Assembly (NCBI GenBank): GCA_017979445.1
Contig: CM030719.1
Location: 26,155,996 to 26,219,995 of the forward strand
Reading direction: 5' to 3'
DNA length: 64,000 nucleotides
Source of the DNA: Akebia trifoliata
Taxonomy: Eukaryota; Streptophyta; Magnoliopsida; Ranunculales; Lardizabalaceae
Position numbers and translations under genes: made by a program. The notes under the pieces were generated by a model that made no database searches, was not told the origin of the DNA, and saw nothing but the letters and a program-made list of their open reading frames with translations. This document shows positions 13,081 through 24,294 of the stretch, piece after piece; positions within the stretch are counted from its first letter, which is position 1, and the number at the start of each line of letters is the position of its first letter.

Positions 13081-13535
13081 TTGACATTGGCCATTGTAAA
13101 GTTCATGTGTTTGTAGACGAATTCGATCACGTCAAAGAGAATCAAGAATAACAAAGCCTTGTGACGGAGATTTGGGGTGGCTAGTTGTATGTGATTCCTC
13201 CGTTCTATTATGTTGGAACTTAGAAGTCAAATATTTATTTTTTTTTCATTTTTTTTTTTTACATCTACGAAACTATTTTTAATAAGATTGGTATTTCGAT
13301 ACTAGTAGGAATTGAATCATATCTATGATATCATCACCCATAGATTTTATCGACTCAATTAGTTGATACCTACAAAATCTTTTATTATTGAGAGAGCTCA
13401 TATTTATTTTTGTTTTTTCTATCTAAGTTTTTTAGGATCTTCCTCGTGTTCTTCTAAGATCTTCAACTTGAATATTTCTTTTAATTGGGATAATTATAAT
13501 TAGTATTTATTGAAAGATTAGTCTCCATTTTCTGT
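11969..13535. other. Intergenic, no gene seen
   Basis: Includes a poly-T run of about 29 bases (13047-13075). A short minus-strand frame at 12765-13010 has no recognisable domain. Two CACGTG-type cores occur (about 12738 and 12980), but no adjacent gene is evident. Confidence 0.5.
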
Positions 13536-13539
13536 GTTA

Positions 13540-13790
13540 AATATGAGGAAATTATAAATTCGGTACATTATTCATTTTAATTCCCAAAATATGCATTCGT
13601 CATTTTTATAACCTACATACTCATGAGTTCGTCACTTTTAATATCTAAGAATTCGTAGATATATCAGTAAATTCATTGATTATAAAAGTGACGAATTCAC
13701 TCAAAATACATGTTTTGAGAATTAAAACGAATAATTTATCAAAACCGGAATTTGGACATAAGTTGCGCATGTTTCGAGAAGAGCCCTTTA
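13540..13790. mobile_element. Hairpin MITE, 'gttcgtcac' family, copy 1
   Basis: tgagttcgtcacttttaatatc near 13623 is inverted at about 13684-13700, and the outer attcattttaattcccaaaa is inverted at about 13715-13735. A clearer relative lies at 15175-15400. Confidence 0.55.
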
Positions 13791-14291
13791 TTGAACACCC
13801 CTAACTTAATTAGCCAGAACAATCAAAAGCTTTTTATGTATTTTTATGTTTACATTGAAATCTTAAATGGTTCTAAAACCCTATTTATTTTCATCTTTGT
13901 TAAAATTGTTCTTGCTTTTTAAATTCTAATTTTAAAGAGATATATGTACTCTTGAATGTTCAATTTATCTCTTATTCATCAGTTCTGAGTCTCATCGGTG
14001 GTTATCATTTAGTAACATATAAAAATAGGAGAATTTTTATTAACACACTAATTTTATTTATAACATGCCAATTAATCTATGTCTAGATGAACATCTTTCT
14101 TCAAAAGGGATTGGTGTGTTATAAGTAATAGTTAGTATGCCAATAGAATATCTAAATAATAATTCTTTCACCTTACCCTAAGTCATTTTTTTACTAGAAT
14201 TCTTTCATCTTTGCCTTTAATGCACTTTCATCTTCATTTCCCGAAAGAGCTAATATACTTACCTATGCTGGCAAGGACAGTTCAATTGATA

Positions 14292-14608
14292 GGCAAGTGG
14301 GCTTGCGACGACTTCAAGTGTGGGTGAAGGTATTGTCTTGGGTACAAACCTACTAAGGACCACCAAAGACTAACAAGTGATGTATTTAATTGTTAAAAGA
14401 CCACTCCCACCTAGGACTGTCAAAGTATGCTTATCGGTTTGGATACGGCGAGTGGGCTTGCGACGGCTTCAAGTGTGGGTAAAGGTATTGTCCTGGGTAC
14501 AAACCTACGAAGGACCACCAAAGACCAAGAAGTGATGGATTTAATTGTTAAAAGACCACACCCACCTAGGATTGTCAACGTATGTTTATCGGTTCGGATA
14601 TGGCAATA
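14292..14608. repeat. Tandem duplication, two ~155-bp units
   Basis: Copy 1 starts near 14292 and copy 2 near 14447. Both contain gtgggcttgcgacg, gtattgtc, ggtacaaacctac and agaccac. They differ at roughly ten positions, so the duplication is not recent. Confidence 0.85.
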
Positions 14609-15170
14609 TTTAAAATTTTTATCTAATATCTGAATTCGAATTCGAATTTGATTATCTTATCAGATATCGGATAATATCCTATTAAAATTCGAATAATTTG
14701 TATTAAAAAAAAAAACCTAGATGAGATGCATTGAAGAAGGAAACTCAAAACTTCTTTGATTTTAAGTTTTATTATATATTATTTTGAATCGGATATTATC
14801 GGATTTGAAATGTTAATATATGAATCTATATTTGATAAGAATTCAAATATATAAAACCATCCAAATTTGATATTCGAAAATTTTGACAATATCCGATATT
14901 TCAAATTTGAATTGAATTGGAATTTTCGACTATCCATTGACACCCCTACACCCACCCATGGCTCTTTGACCCACACATTCATTGCTCAACAATCCCAAAA
15001 GAGTATCCCTCGTGGGTTCGTTTAGAGAGATTTCAAAGCTACATATAGTTATCGGTCAATTTCTACATGAATGTTACCTAAGAGAGTTGCTATTAGCACA
15101 CAAACTTTTACTTATAACACACCAATCATTATGTAAACAATTAAGGGTGAATTACCATTTCGTGAGCTAA
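14609..15170. other. AT-rich DNA with inverted 'attcgaa/gatatcgg' motifs, no gene
   Basis: gaattcgaattcgaattt near 14632 and gatatcggataatatcc near 14662 recur inverted to about 14910, suggesting an old inverted-repeat element that ends near ttgacacccct (14938). No coding region was recognised. Confidence 0.35.
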
Positions 15171-15174
15171 ATAT

Positions 15175-15400
15175 GCCAAAATACCAAGTTTGGTACACTG
15201 TTCATTTTAATTCTAAAAACATGCACGCGGTACATTGTTCACTTTTACGCATCTACAAATTCGTAGGTTCGTCATTTTTAATATCTATGAAATCATAGTC
15301 ATTAAAAATGATGGACCTACAAATTTGTAGATGTGTAAAAGTGAACAGTGTATTGTGCATGTTTTTAGAATTAAAATGAATTTGGACAAAAGTTGCGCAT
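15175..15400. mobile_element. Hairpin MITE, 'gttcgtcac' family, copy 2
   Basis: The arm from attttaattctaaaaacatg (15203) through gttcacttttacgcatc is inverted after a short centre near 15300, ending gtttttagaattaaaat near 15379. Arms are about 85 bp with few mismatches. The family resemblance to 13540-13790 includes the flanking ttgcgcatgttt. Confidence 0.75.
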
Positions 15401-15709
15401 GTTTTGGGGAAAATCCCAACAACTAATTAATTACAAAAGGATTGATGTGTCATAAGTCAAAATTGATGTGGCAATAGAACTTCTCGCTACCGGTAATTAC
15501 TACTGAAATAGAGTGCGACTAATTGGTTACATCCCGAATGAGCTTTAGTGAGATTTTTCAATTGGTATATTTTGGTTTGAATTTGGAATCCAACCAATTT
15601 TCAGGTTGGATTTGGGTCAAGTCTTTGGCTAATTCATTTGACCAAAGCTCATCATCATCATCATCATCGAACCCTTATTTTAAAGTTTGTGAGGGACTTT
15701 CTATCCAGC

Positions 15710-15950
15710 TTGGATAAACATCAGATCAATTATAATTTTTATGGGGCCCACTTTATTATTCTCTTTGTCACCCCTTCTAACTTTACTATATTTCTTTTTT
15801 TACTCCTTTTAATCAACTTTATTATTTTTATCTTTTACCCCTTAATCTTAATTTTTTTTAACAATACCCCTAATTTTATTTTATTTTCATTTTTACCATC
15901 TTAATCCCAAAGAAGATGCCCGTAGCACAGGCAAACTCTAGTATGATTAT
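15710..15950. repeat. Dispersed repeat, inverted relative of 40400-40640
   Basis: The reverse complement reads actagagtttgcctgtgc and then repeats ggggtaaaagataaaa-type units. This parallels actagagtttagccgtgcc followed by aaaggggtaaaagggg at 40402-40445. Both loci carry the same short internal tandem units ending in a ggcccac-like motif. The family is unidentified; a Helitron-like origin is possible but unproven. Confidence 0.5.
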
Positions 15951-16039
15951 AATGTTCATATTTTTTGACACATGGGACCTAGAGACCATGAATTTATGTC
16001 ATGCGTATTTAAGAAATATGAGAATCTAAGTAATTGGTA

Positions 16040-16815
16040 ACCCTTTCTTTAAGGAAAATGTTGAAGTAACATTAAAATTGATATCGTTTCAGATATTACT
16101 GATGTGGATGTGTCTATAGAACCGTAGACACTTTTTATCGAGATACAAGTGAGAAGCATCTATTGTTCCCTTATCTTTTTGTCTAGTACTTGAGTTAGAA
16201 CCTCTTTCTCAACTAGTTTGAGTAAGAAGCATGTCTCTTGATGGGGCCCTAAGGAAGCTTCAAGTCTAATGTTTCTAAGTCTAGTTTGTTACTGCTACTT
16301 GACATGTTATGTCTAGTGATTGACGCTAAAATGTAGAGTATCTAAACCCACCCCACCCTTTCCCGAGGGTCTGAGGGGAGTATGGAGAGGCTTTAAGTCC
16401 CTTCATTTAGTCTGTCAAGTAAATTGAAGTTCATTTGTAATAAACTCAAAAGCATTTATGGTTATGTGCACACTAATGTCCCAAATGATGTCAATTTCAA
16501 TGTTACTCCAGCACGATTCTTTGGTTTTGCAAACAAAAATTCTGAAGTGACATTAAAATCGACATTGTTTTAGACATTGCTTGTATGGAGGTGTGTACAA
16601 AACAACATATCTTTTTCATTCATATTTTGCAAACGAAAATGCTGAAGTGACATTAAATTAACATTGTTTCACACATTGCCAATGTAAAGGTGTGTACAAC
16701 ATCATAGATGTTTTTCATCTAGATACGAATGAAAAGCATTTATGGTTCTATACACACCTCCACGCCGGCAGTGTGTGAATCGATGTCAATTTTAATGTAA
16801 CTCCAACATGAGAAG
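16040..16815. mobile_element. Cluster of 'TGAAGTGAC' hairpin MITE copies and fragments
   Basis: Copies or half copies begin near 16055 (gttgaagtaacattaaaatt), 16540 (ctgaagtgacattaaaatc) and 16630 (ctgaagtgacattaaatta). The last pairs with ttaatgtaactccaacatgag at 16792-16812. Internal atctatggttc-type motifs are shared with 5430-5612. Several inserts appear to have landed in or beside each other. Confidence 0.6.
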
Positions 16816-17482
16816 CACATGTTTCTTCACCACTCATGTTTATATCTCATTGGTCGTTGAACAAAGAAGTGTTCATTAAGAGTCATGCTGGAACGATCTC
16901 AAGTTTGGACCTCATATCACTCATCTTGACATGAAAGTGGATAGAAACCATAGATGCTTTTTCACTCAAATCTCGAGAAAAGCATCTATGGTTCCCATAC
17001 ATTTTCATGTCAGGATATGCAATGTGAGGTCTAATCTTGAGGTCACTTCAGCACTATTCGTTCATTAATGATGTTGGATCCTTGATAAATCCTTATAGAA
17101 AATGATTGGGGGAGGATTAATGTTTATAAGAAAATTTAATATAAGCCTAATAATATAAGATGCCGGTACATCCATAACCTTACACAACCCAAGTTATACT
17201 AGGGTTAAGTGGTAAAGGATCTTGAGTCGATTTCAATTGGACACATGTTTCTTCACCCATGTTTATATCTTATTGGTCGTTGGACAAAGAAGTGTTCATT
17301 AATGATGTTGGGCCCTAGATAAATCCTTATACAAAATGATTGATGGAGGATTAATCTTTGTAAGAAAATTAAACTTTACGAATAAGATTAATAACATAAG
17401 ATGCCAATACATCCCTAACCTTAAAAAACACAAGTTACACAAGGGTTAAGTAGTATAGGATCTTGGGTGGATTTCAATTGGA
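16816..17482. repeat. Tandem duplication, one unit interrupted by a MITE
   Basis: Copy 1 (16816-17241) and copy 2 (17242-17482) both run from cacatgtttcttcacc to gatttcaattgga. Copy 1 is longer because it contains the 181-bp element at 16879-17059 plus one 8-bp target duplication. Copy 2 is the uninterrupted version. Confidence 0.85.
16879..17059. mobile_element. hAT-like MITE with 8-bp target duplication
   Basis: The element starts agagtcatgctgg and ends cttcagcactattc, imperfect inverted repeats. It is flanked by identical octamers GTTCATTA at 16871-16878 and 17060-17067. The internal atagatgcttttt and aaaagcatctatggtt form the stem centre. An 8-bp duplication is characteristic of hAT-superfamily transposition. 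The neighbouring tandem copy at 17295-17305 has the octamer once, confirming the insertion. Confidence 0.85.
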
Positions 17483-17555
17483 TTGGTTTCTACTATATCT
17501 TGTCAACATTGGAATTGAGTTGGATTAATACTAAATTGATCATATATATATATAT

Positions 17556-17936
17556 GGGTCAGGATCTATAGACACATAAAACTACTCATAAAGCTACAAC
17601 GTATTTTGTCTTATATGGATAAAAAGGTTTGGAGTGGGCTGGTTTTCTTACGAGGATGATCTCTATGGCGAGAGGATTATTCTTGCAAAAAAATCAGCCC
17701 ATTTTAAAAGTTCTAATCCCATAAAAAGTGTTTTATAAAAAATGGACAGTCCAAAATTCTTCAACTTGCAAACATAGTGTTAGAAGTTTTAGAATGGGCT
17801 GATTTTGGAGAGGATGATCTCTTCACCATAGAGATCATTCTCACAAAAATCAACTCATTCCAAATCTTTTTACCCATGTAAGACAAAACATGTTGTAGCT
17901 TTATGAGTAGTTTTATGTGTCTATAGATCCTGACCC
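17556..17936. mobile_element. Palindromic MITE in (TA)n, copy 1
   Basis: Terminal inverted repeats run from gggtcaggatctatagac inward for over 80 bp and mirror to gtctatagatcctgaccc. Each half contains the family core, gggctgatttttg-like followed by gaggatgatctc and its complement. Both outer ends abut a TA microsatellite (17542-17555 and 17937-17950). No coding capacity. Confidence 0.8.
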
Positions 17937-17951
17937 TATATATATATATAG

Positions 17952-18130
17952 CGTTGGGAGACAAAATTTGTTTTATATGATCTAAAAAAGTTTCGGATTG
18001 GGTTGATTTTTCGTGCGGGTGATTTTTATGGTGAGGAGATCATCCTCACAAGGACTCAGCCCAATCTGAAATTTCTAACCCCAGTTTATAAATTAAAAGT
18101 AAAAAATCGACGATTCACAATTCTAAATCT
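17952..18130. mobile_element. Half copy of the palindromic MITE family
   Basis: Contains one core palindrome (cggattgggttgatttttcg ... cagcccaatctgaaatttc) and the linker before its second half is lost. Sequence after about 18130 is unrelated. Confidence 0.55.
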
Positions 18131-18408
18131 ATAATTTACTTGATAGTTGATACCAACCATGAACTCTTCAAGCATGTTAAGGGAGCCCATCAACTTACCT
18201 TGGGCGCCCACGATTTTTTTTTTTTTTTTGAAAATCTCGTACTAAAGAAGAATAAGTGTGGGTCAGATATGGGTATCCACCCTACATCTCTTCTCTCTCT
18301 TGCATTTCTCCACCCATGACGGAATCCTAAGGGATTCTAGTGCTCTCTTCACTAAGACGACATGTTTTTGGTAATTTTCACAAGAAATCCCTATTTTGTA
18401 TGCTTCTC

Positions 18409-18411
<3 letters not shown>

Positions 18412-18458
<47 letters not shown>
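18412..18458. repeat. Compound (CT)n(AT)n microsatellite
   Basis: Uninterrupted CT dinucleotides pass into AT dinucleotides and end exactly where the next MITE copy begins. Confidence 0.9.
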
Positions 18459-18831
18459 GTTCAGCACCCTAAGCTTTACCCTACAATTTAACAAATGTTT
18501 TTTGTCCTACATGAGTTAGAAGTTTTGGAATGGGCTGATTTTTTATGAGGATGATCTCTATGATTAGAAGATCATCCTCCCCAAAAATCAGCCCATTCCG
18601 AAATGTTTAACCCCATGTTTACAAGTTAAAAAATCGTGGACCGTCCATTTTTTGTAAACCATTTTTGATGGGGTCAGAAGTTTTGGAATGAGCTGATTTT
18701 TGGTGAGGATGATCTCCTCATCATAGAGATCATCCTCACCAAAAATCAGTCTATTCCAAAACTTTTAACCCATGTAGGACAAAACACGTTTGTTAAAGTG
18801 TAGGGTAAAACTTAGGGTGGGGAACGAGACC
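18459..18831. mobile_element. Palindromic MITE in (TA)n, copy 2
   Basis: The outer arm caccctaagctttaccctac is mirrored by gtagggtaaaacttagggtg near 18801. Between them are two core palindromes, each pairing gaatgggctgatttt with aaaatcagcccattc, joined by a linker containing ggaccgtccat. The copy is flanked by AT runs on both sides. Confidence 0.85.
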
Positions 18832-18846
18832 CATATACATATATAT

Positions 18847-20997
18847 GGGAAATGTTCAACACCCTAAGCTTTACCCTTGAAAGCGCCCTCGATCCGCGGG
18901 GTGGGCGGATTCGCTTTTGACCCTTGAGGTTTTGGGAGTCTCCACCTAGTTATTATGGTCTAGGAACCAAACTGACTCTAACATGGATAAAAAGAACTAA
19001 TCTACCATAAAAAATCTGAATTCGGGGATCATGTTACGGGGTTGGAAGGTGTTAGGCACCAACCCCACCCGGCCAAAGCCGGTCTCTACTAACTTTCCAA
19101 ATATATCACATTGCTAAAAACCTAGATAAAAATAAAAATAAAAAATTTCATACCTTTCCGATAGCAAGGATTTGGCTCCCTCAGATCTGACAAAAAGAGC
19201 TCATTATACTGTACTCCCTTGCGTCGTTCTGTCTCCGGATTTGACTTCGGATCTCCTAGATCAAGGTATCTCCTTGTTTTTGAATCTGAACTCTTCAAGT
19301 TTGTTGCGGATTTAGGTGGTATTTTTGGAGGGGTATTCTAGACTAAAATTGAAGGGGGGATGTTAGGTAAGGAGTTGGGGCTCCAAAACTAGGGTTTATG
19401 GGGGGCTAGGGGAGCTTCTAGACCTACTTTTCTTAGGGTTTTTGATTTGATACGAAAATAGGGTGTGAGCACCTCTATTTATAGATGTTTTTAGGGGTTG
19501 ATTTGGATAGAGTTAGTGTTTAATTAGAGATCTTTTAATTAGAGTTGTGTTTTAGTTTGACTTGTTTTAGGTAGAATTATTTTTAAGTTAGAACTCTATT
19601 AGATAGAGTTATTATTTAATTAGAACTCTATTATGATTTTGAATTTTGGTCTTATTTGATTGACTTTTAATGTTTTGACTTCAGTCTTAATTGATTGACT
19701 TTTAATATCTTGACTTCGGTCTTGCTTAATTGACTTTAATTTTGACTTCAGTTTCACTTGATTGACTTTAATACCTTGACTTCAATCTTGCTTGATTTAC
19801 TTTTAATTTTTGGAGAACCACCCTCTAAAATATCTTTAATTCTTTGGACCCCCAAATGGAGGGGTCCTTAAAGAAATATCCCACGAACCCTCAACAATTT
19901 TACCCAAAAGTTCGATTGATCGATTTTTTAGGTTCAGATTTTTAAATTAATTTCATTAATATTTCACTTTAATTATTTAATATTTTATTTATTAATTTCG
20001 AATTTTTTAATTATGAAAATTTTGAAATTACCGTTTTGCCCCCGGAGAGGACTTTTCACGTTTCAAATCGGTTTTTAATGTTCTAGGATGTTTTAGAATC
20101 GATTTTTTATAAGGAATTCAATGAAAATATTAGTTTGTGTCATTTATGAAGTTTTTTTGTGTGAAATGATTGTGAACTTTATGAGGGGCATTTTTGTAAT
20201 TTTGTCAAATTCTGTTAAAATTGGCGAAATGATTTATTTGATTCCGATTTGTTATTTTATGTGTTCGAGAGAGTTTTCCTAAGCGTAACGTAGGCTCTAG
20301 GGTTATTTTGAGGTTAGGGGTATTTTGGTAATTTGGTCGATTTTTAGTGATTTTTATCGTGAAGCTTCTTTTTGGTTTGCAAGATGATGATTTATATGTT
20401 TCTGGGGTCGTATTTTCCTAGCGTAGTGTGGTTTCTAAGGTTTTGTCAATTCGAGATACCTCATCGGGATTTCTGAAACACATCTGGTAACAAAATAAAG
20501 CAATGGAATACACATCCATCATTGGGAATCATTGCAATCGGGTTGACGAGTTGATTAATCAGGCGGATGCAAAAATGGGGTGTCTACAACCCTACACTTT
20601 AACAAATGTGTTTTGTCCTAAATGAGTTAGAAGTTTTGGAATAGGCTGGTTTTTGGTGAAGATGATCTCTACGATTAGAAGATCATCCTCACCAAAAATC
20701 AGCCCATTCCGAAATTTTTAGCCCCATGTTTACAAGTTGAAATTTTCATCCTCACCAAAAATCAGCTCATTCCAAAACTTCTAACCCCATCAAAAATGAT
20801 TTACAAAAAATGGACGGTCCACGATTTTTCAACTTGTAAACATGGGGCTAAAATTTTCGGAATGGGCTGATTTTTGGTGAGGATGATCTTCTAATCGTAG
20901 AGATCATCCTCACCAAAAACCAGCCCATTCCAAAACTTCTAACCCATTTAGGACAAAACACGTTTGTTAAAGTGTAGGGTAAAGCTTAGGGTGTTGA
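18847..20997. mobile_element. Palindromic MITE in (TA)n, copy 3, split by a solo LTR
   Basis: The left 31 bases (to ctaagctttaccct at 18877) and the right part from accctacactttaac at 20589 form one MITE when the 1.7 kb insert between them is ignored. Its terminal arm mirrors gtgtagggtaaagcttaggg at 20972. The right edge abuts the TA/TG microsatellite at 20998. Confidence 0.85.
18878..20588 (-). mobile_element. Solo LTR of a gypsy-type retrotransposon, 1,711 bp
   Basis: Identical pentamers accct flank the insert at 18873-18877 and 20589-20593. On the minus strand the insert begins TGTAGACACCCC and ends GGCGCTTTCA, the TG...CA termini of an LTR. No PBS, polypurine tract or coding sequence occurs inside, so the full element was lost by LTR-LTR recombination after insertion. 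The TGTAGACACC start is common in plant Ty3/gypsy LTRs; lineage is not determined. Confidence 0.9.

Positions 20998-21066
<69 letters not shown>
20998..21066. repeat. Compound (TA)n(TG)n microsatellite
   Basis: About 11 TA units pass into about 22 TG units with no interruption, directly beside MITE copy 3. Confidence 0.95.
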
Positions 21067-21071
<5 letters not shown>

Positions 21072-21859
21072 CATGGAAATAATGGATATAAGTGAAGAAA
21101 TATTTTGATGTTCACCCAAATCATCCCCAACCAAGGAGAGTCCTTCAGATTCGAACTCTTTAATGGTAAATCTATTTTTTCTCACAATTTTAAATGGTTT
21201 ATGATTATTATTTGAAAGTGTCGATGGAATTCAGTCGGCATTGAGAGTTCTTTTTTATAAAAAAAAATTGTCCAGTGTCTACAAGATCTTATTGACACTG
21301 GACAAAATTATTATCTAATCTAATGTCGTCAGGATCCAGTCGTTATTAAGTGTTTTTTTTTTTTAAATTGAATTTATTTTTATTTTTTATTTGTCATTAT
21401 AACTCGAACGGAGAGGAGTAAAAGATGAAGTACGAGAATAATAGTTTAGAACTTGAAGGTGAAGAAATTGATGGTGCAATGAATGGTGGTGGTTGTGGTG
21501 ATTAAATAGGTCAAGAAGATGAAGAACAATGGTGGTAGCGCACGGTAGTGGTCTCACAAGATGGTTTATCAAAATGATCTTGCAAAGTGGTGGTGATGAT
21601 TGAAGTAGCGAAGAAGGTGAGAAAAATTCAAATTTTTGTTGGGTGCCCTAACTAATGTCAATATTTCTGCAATAAAATGGGTGCCCCAACTAAAACCATA
21701 GGTGCCTTTAACACCAACCTTTTATTGGATTCCTAAGATGGCTATCCAGAATTGAACCGAAAAAATGTCAGTTGGTCATGATAGTAGACCCAAAATCGAC
21801 TAACGGGTTCTAGGTAGATCGGGTAATTGGGTACCGATAAACAAACCCAACATTTTATA
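21067..21859. other. Intergenic, no gene seen
   Basis: Contains a purine-biased tract (about 21405-21620) reading as His/Leu-rich frames on the minus strand without homology. Two inverted phrases near 21225-21345 (tgtcgatggaattcagtcgg and ccagtgtctacaag / cttattgacactgg) suggest an old hairpin repeat. Confidence 0.45.
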
Positions 21860-21867
21860 GTTCAAAT

Positions 21868-23101
21868 CAGTGTTTTAAAAACTAGATCGGACCGACGATT
21901 CAATCGTATCTGATCGAATTTCCTATAAAAATCGGTTCGATTCTTAATGAATCGATACTTAAGTAAGAACCGGTTCTTCAAAAATAGAAAATTTTCTAAT
22001 GATTCTCTCTCTTCCAAAATTAGAAAATCTGGAAAATCTAGTCCCTAGTTTACATGTTTTGATTTTTTAATACCAAATACATATAGAAATCTACAATAAC
22101 CAAAATTCTAACAAGAGTTATGCTAAATGCATGTTGTTTTTAACGAAGACCCCTTTCTCCCTATTGCCCATAGCGAAAAGAAGCAAATTTTCTGATTTGA
22201 TTATTTTGTGACATTTAAAAATATGATCCGATTAAATGAAGTTGTAGAGGACAAAATTATATGAACTTAAATTTTTTTTTTTTTAAGTAGTTATTTTTTA
22301 CCATTAAATTTTTTTTTTAAATTTTGGTGTGTGGTGATTGTTCATTTTCAACACCTTGGATCAAACTTGAAAAATAATATTATTTTAATTCTCTATTTTT
22401 AAATATGAATATTTTCATAAAATCTAAAAGACTGTGTTGTTGGATTGTCAATTAGATAATCAATGAGAGAAAACCAAAATGGCATCCATTTAGCATTTCT
22501 CTTCTAACAAATAAAATCTAGATTTTTTAATATCAAATAAATATAGAAATTTACTATAACTAAAATTCCAACAAATAAAATCCATCAATCTACTAAACCA
22601 AATATTAAGGAACTTTAAATATCTAAAAGAATATCCTTAATTAAATCAAAACTCTAACATTATTTGAAGATATTTTATTTTTCATAAAATAAAGATAGAA
22701 CATTGAAATACTTTGAAGTGTTAAAGAAAATAAAAGATTTGTGGAAAAAGAAAATTTCCTAAATTTTTTTTTTCTTAATTATTTATTTTGTTTATCTCAT
22801 CATTAAGAATTTTAGTATTTTTATTTATATTTTACGTTGATGTCATGGAGGTTGTTCATCAATATTTGTTTATAAAATATGTTACTATTTTAGTATTCTT
22901 GTAGATTAACAAAATGAAATTTAATTTTTTAAATAATATATTTTATTTATTCATCATGAATATTTCATGATGATGTAACAAAAAAACACATGATCATGTA
23001 TATATAAAATCGATTCGACAAAATTGAATCTCGGTCGGACTCAGATCCAACCAGTTGAGCAAAATTTCGATTTGATTATCGGTTCGGTTTTCAAAACATT
23101 G
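21868..23101. mobile_element. Non-autonomous hAT-like transposon, 1,234 bp
   Basis: Ends read CAGTGTTTTAAAAAC at the left and GTTTTCAAAACATTG at the right, an imperfect terminal inverted repeat that continues into cggaccg/cggttcgg motifs. Perfect octamers GTTCAAAT flank it at 21860-21867 and 23102-23109, the target duplication length of hAT elements. The interior is very AT-rich and has no transposase frame. It lies about 1.2 kb upstream of the ETR2-type start codon. Confidence 0.85.
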
Positions 23102-23109
23102 GTTCAAAT

Positions 23110-24294
23110 TGATCTCAGGTTAGATCAAACCCGGTCCACCCACCCACCCATTCAAGCTGTATCCATGACCCATATAGCAAGAATGTCCAGGTTCTCTTCA
23201 TGTACAAAAAAATAGAATAAACCCAAAATTTATGACCATCATAGATGGTCCCACAGCTTAAAAGCTTCCCCTCCCTTTTCCTCTTCAATACATCTCCCCT
23301 TCTAGCAGTCTGTTCTGCATCTATTAAATTTTCTTTTTTTTCTCTCAACTTTCCTTTGAAAATAAAATAAAAAACAAAAAAAAGGAGACAAAAAACATAA
23401 TATGAGAGTCAAGATATTTTCAACCTCTGTTCTCTTGTTCTCTCTTGAAATGATCTTCAACAGAAACCCAAAACTCAAAACCACTTTCCTTCTCTTGCTG
23501 TTATTTCAGTGGTATACAAGACTCCATATGGTTGTTTTTTGATTTTCTTTGGTGGTTTTTTGATACCCACTCTTGGATTTGATTTTATTTGAGGAGGGTT
23601 TCTCTTGTTATTGTTGTTGTTGCTGCTGCTGCTGTTGTATTAAAAGAAAGAGAGTGGTTTTGTTGTGTTTTTATGGAGATTTTGGTTTTCTAAGATTTAA
23701 GAAGAACAGATGAAGCAGTGGTTAATTTACTGGGACTCTCAAGTCTTATATTCAATCAATGTTTCAAGTCTAAAGTGGGTTGTTGAAGAAGGATAGGATC
23801 TCAAGGTGGTTTGATGTCTCTGGGTACTACTTTCAATTCCCCTTGAATTCTAGTTTTTGTGTTTTAAGGGTTGTGATTTGTTTTTTGTTTTTTGTTTTTT
23901 TTATTTTTTGGTTTTGTTTTGTTTTTATTTTTGATTTTAGATGTTTTTTCAGTTGGAGTGATATATTGTGGTTATACATAAACACAGAAATCAAAGTACT
24001 AGTGGGGGCCCAAAAAAAAAAAAAAACCAAGAAGAACAAGAGACAGTATGAAAATTTATTTGTGAAGGGTTGATGAGAGTGTTGGATCTGGAAAATCAGC
24101 AAGTTGGTTTGTTTTATTTTTTATAGTGGTTATAGATTCTACTGAGCATTTTTTGTGATGGGTTTGGATCTTGAAGTTTATTATTCACAATGGGTTCATT
24201 TCAAGGGATTTATTTCCATTGCTTTTATGCATTAGGGCTTTGGAAAATTCAATCTTTCTCCATAAATGGATTGAAGAAATAGTCCTCAGATGCA
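23110..24294 (+). promoter_or_regulatory. Promoter and 5' leader of the ETR2-type gene, with upstream ATGs
   Basis: Pyrimidine-rich stretches (23265-23345, 23395-23500), a TTG/CTG microsatellite (about 23607-23640) and T-rich intron-like DNA (23870-23940) precede the receptor. Upstream ATGs near the gene include a 25-codon frame (24158-24235), a two-codon frame ATGGATTGA (24266-24274) and ATGCAATGTTAA (24290-24301), which overlaps the receptor start. Some of this leader may be spliced out. The transcription start cannot be placed from sequence alone. Confidence 0.45.
24158..24235 (+). CDS. Possible uORF, 25 residues, upstream of ETR2-type receptor
   Basis: ATG at 24158 opens MGLDLEVYYSQWVHF and closes with TAG, 59 bases before the receptor ATG. 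It would act only if the mature leader contains it. No conservation could be assessed. Confidence 0.25.
   Translation: MGLDLEVYYSQWVHFKGFISIAFMH

Noticed and set aside
23780..24073. 97-codon frame in the receptor leader
   Set aside because: Low-complexity Phe-rich translation of T-rich, probably intronic, leader DNA.
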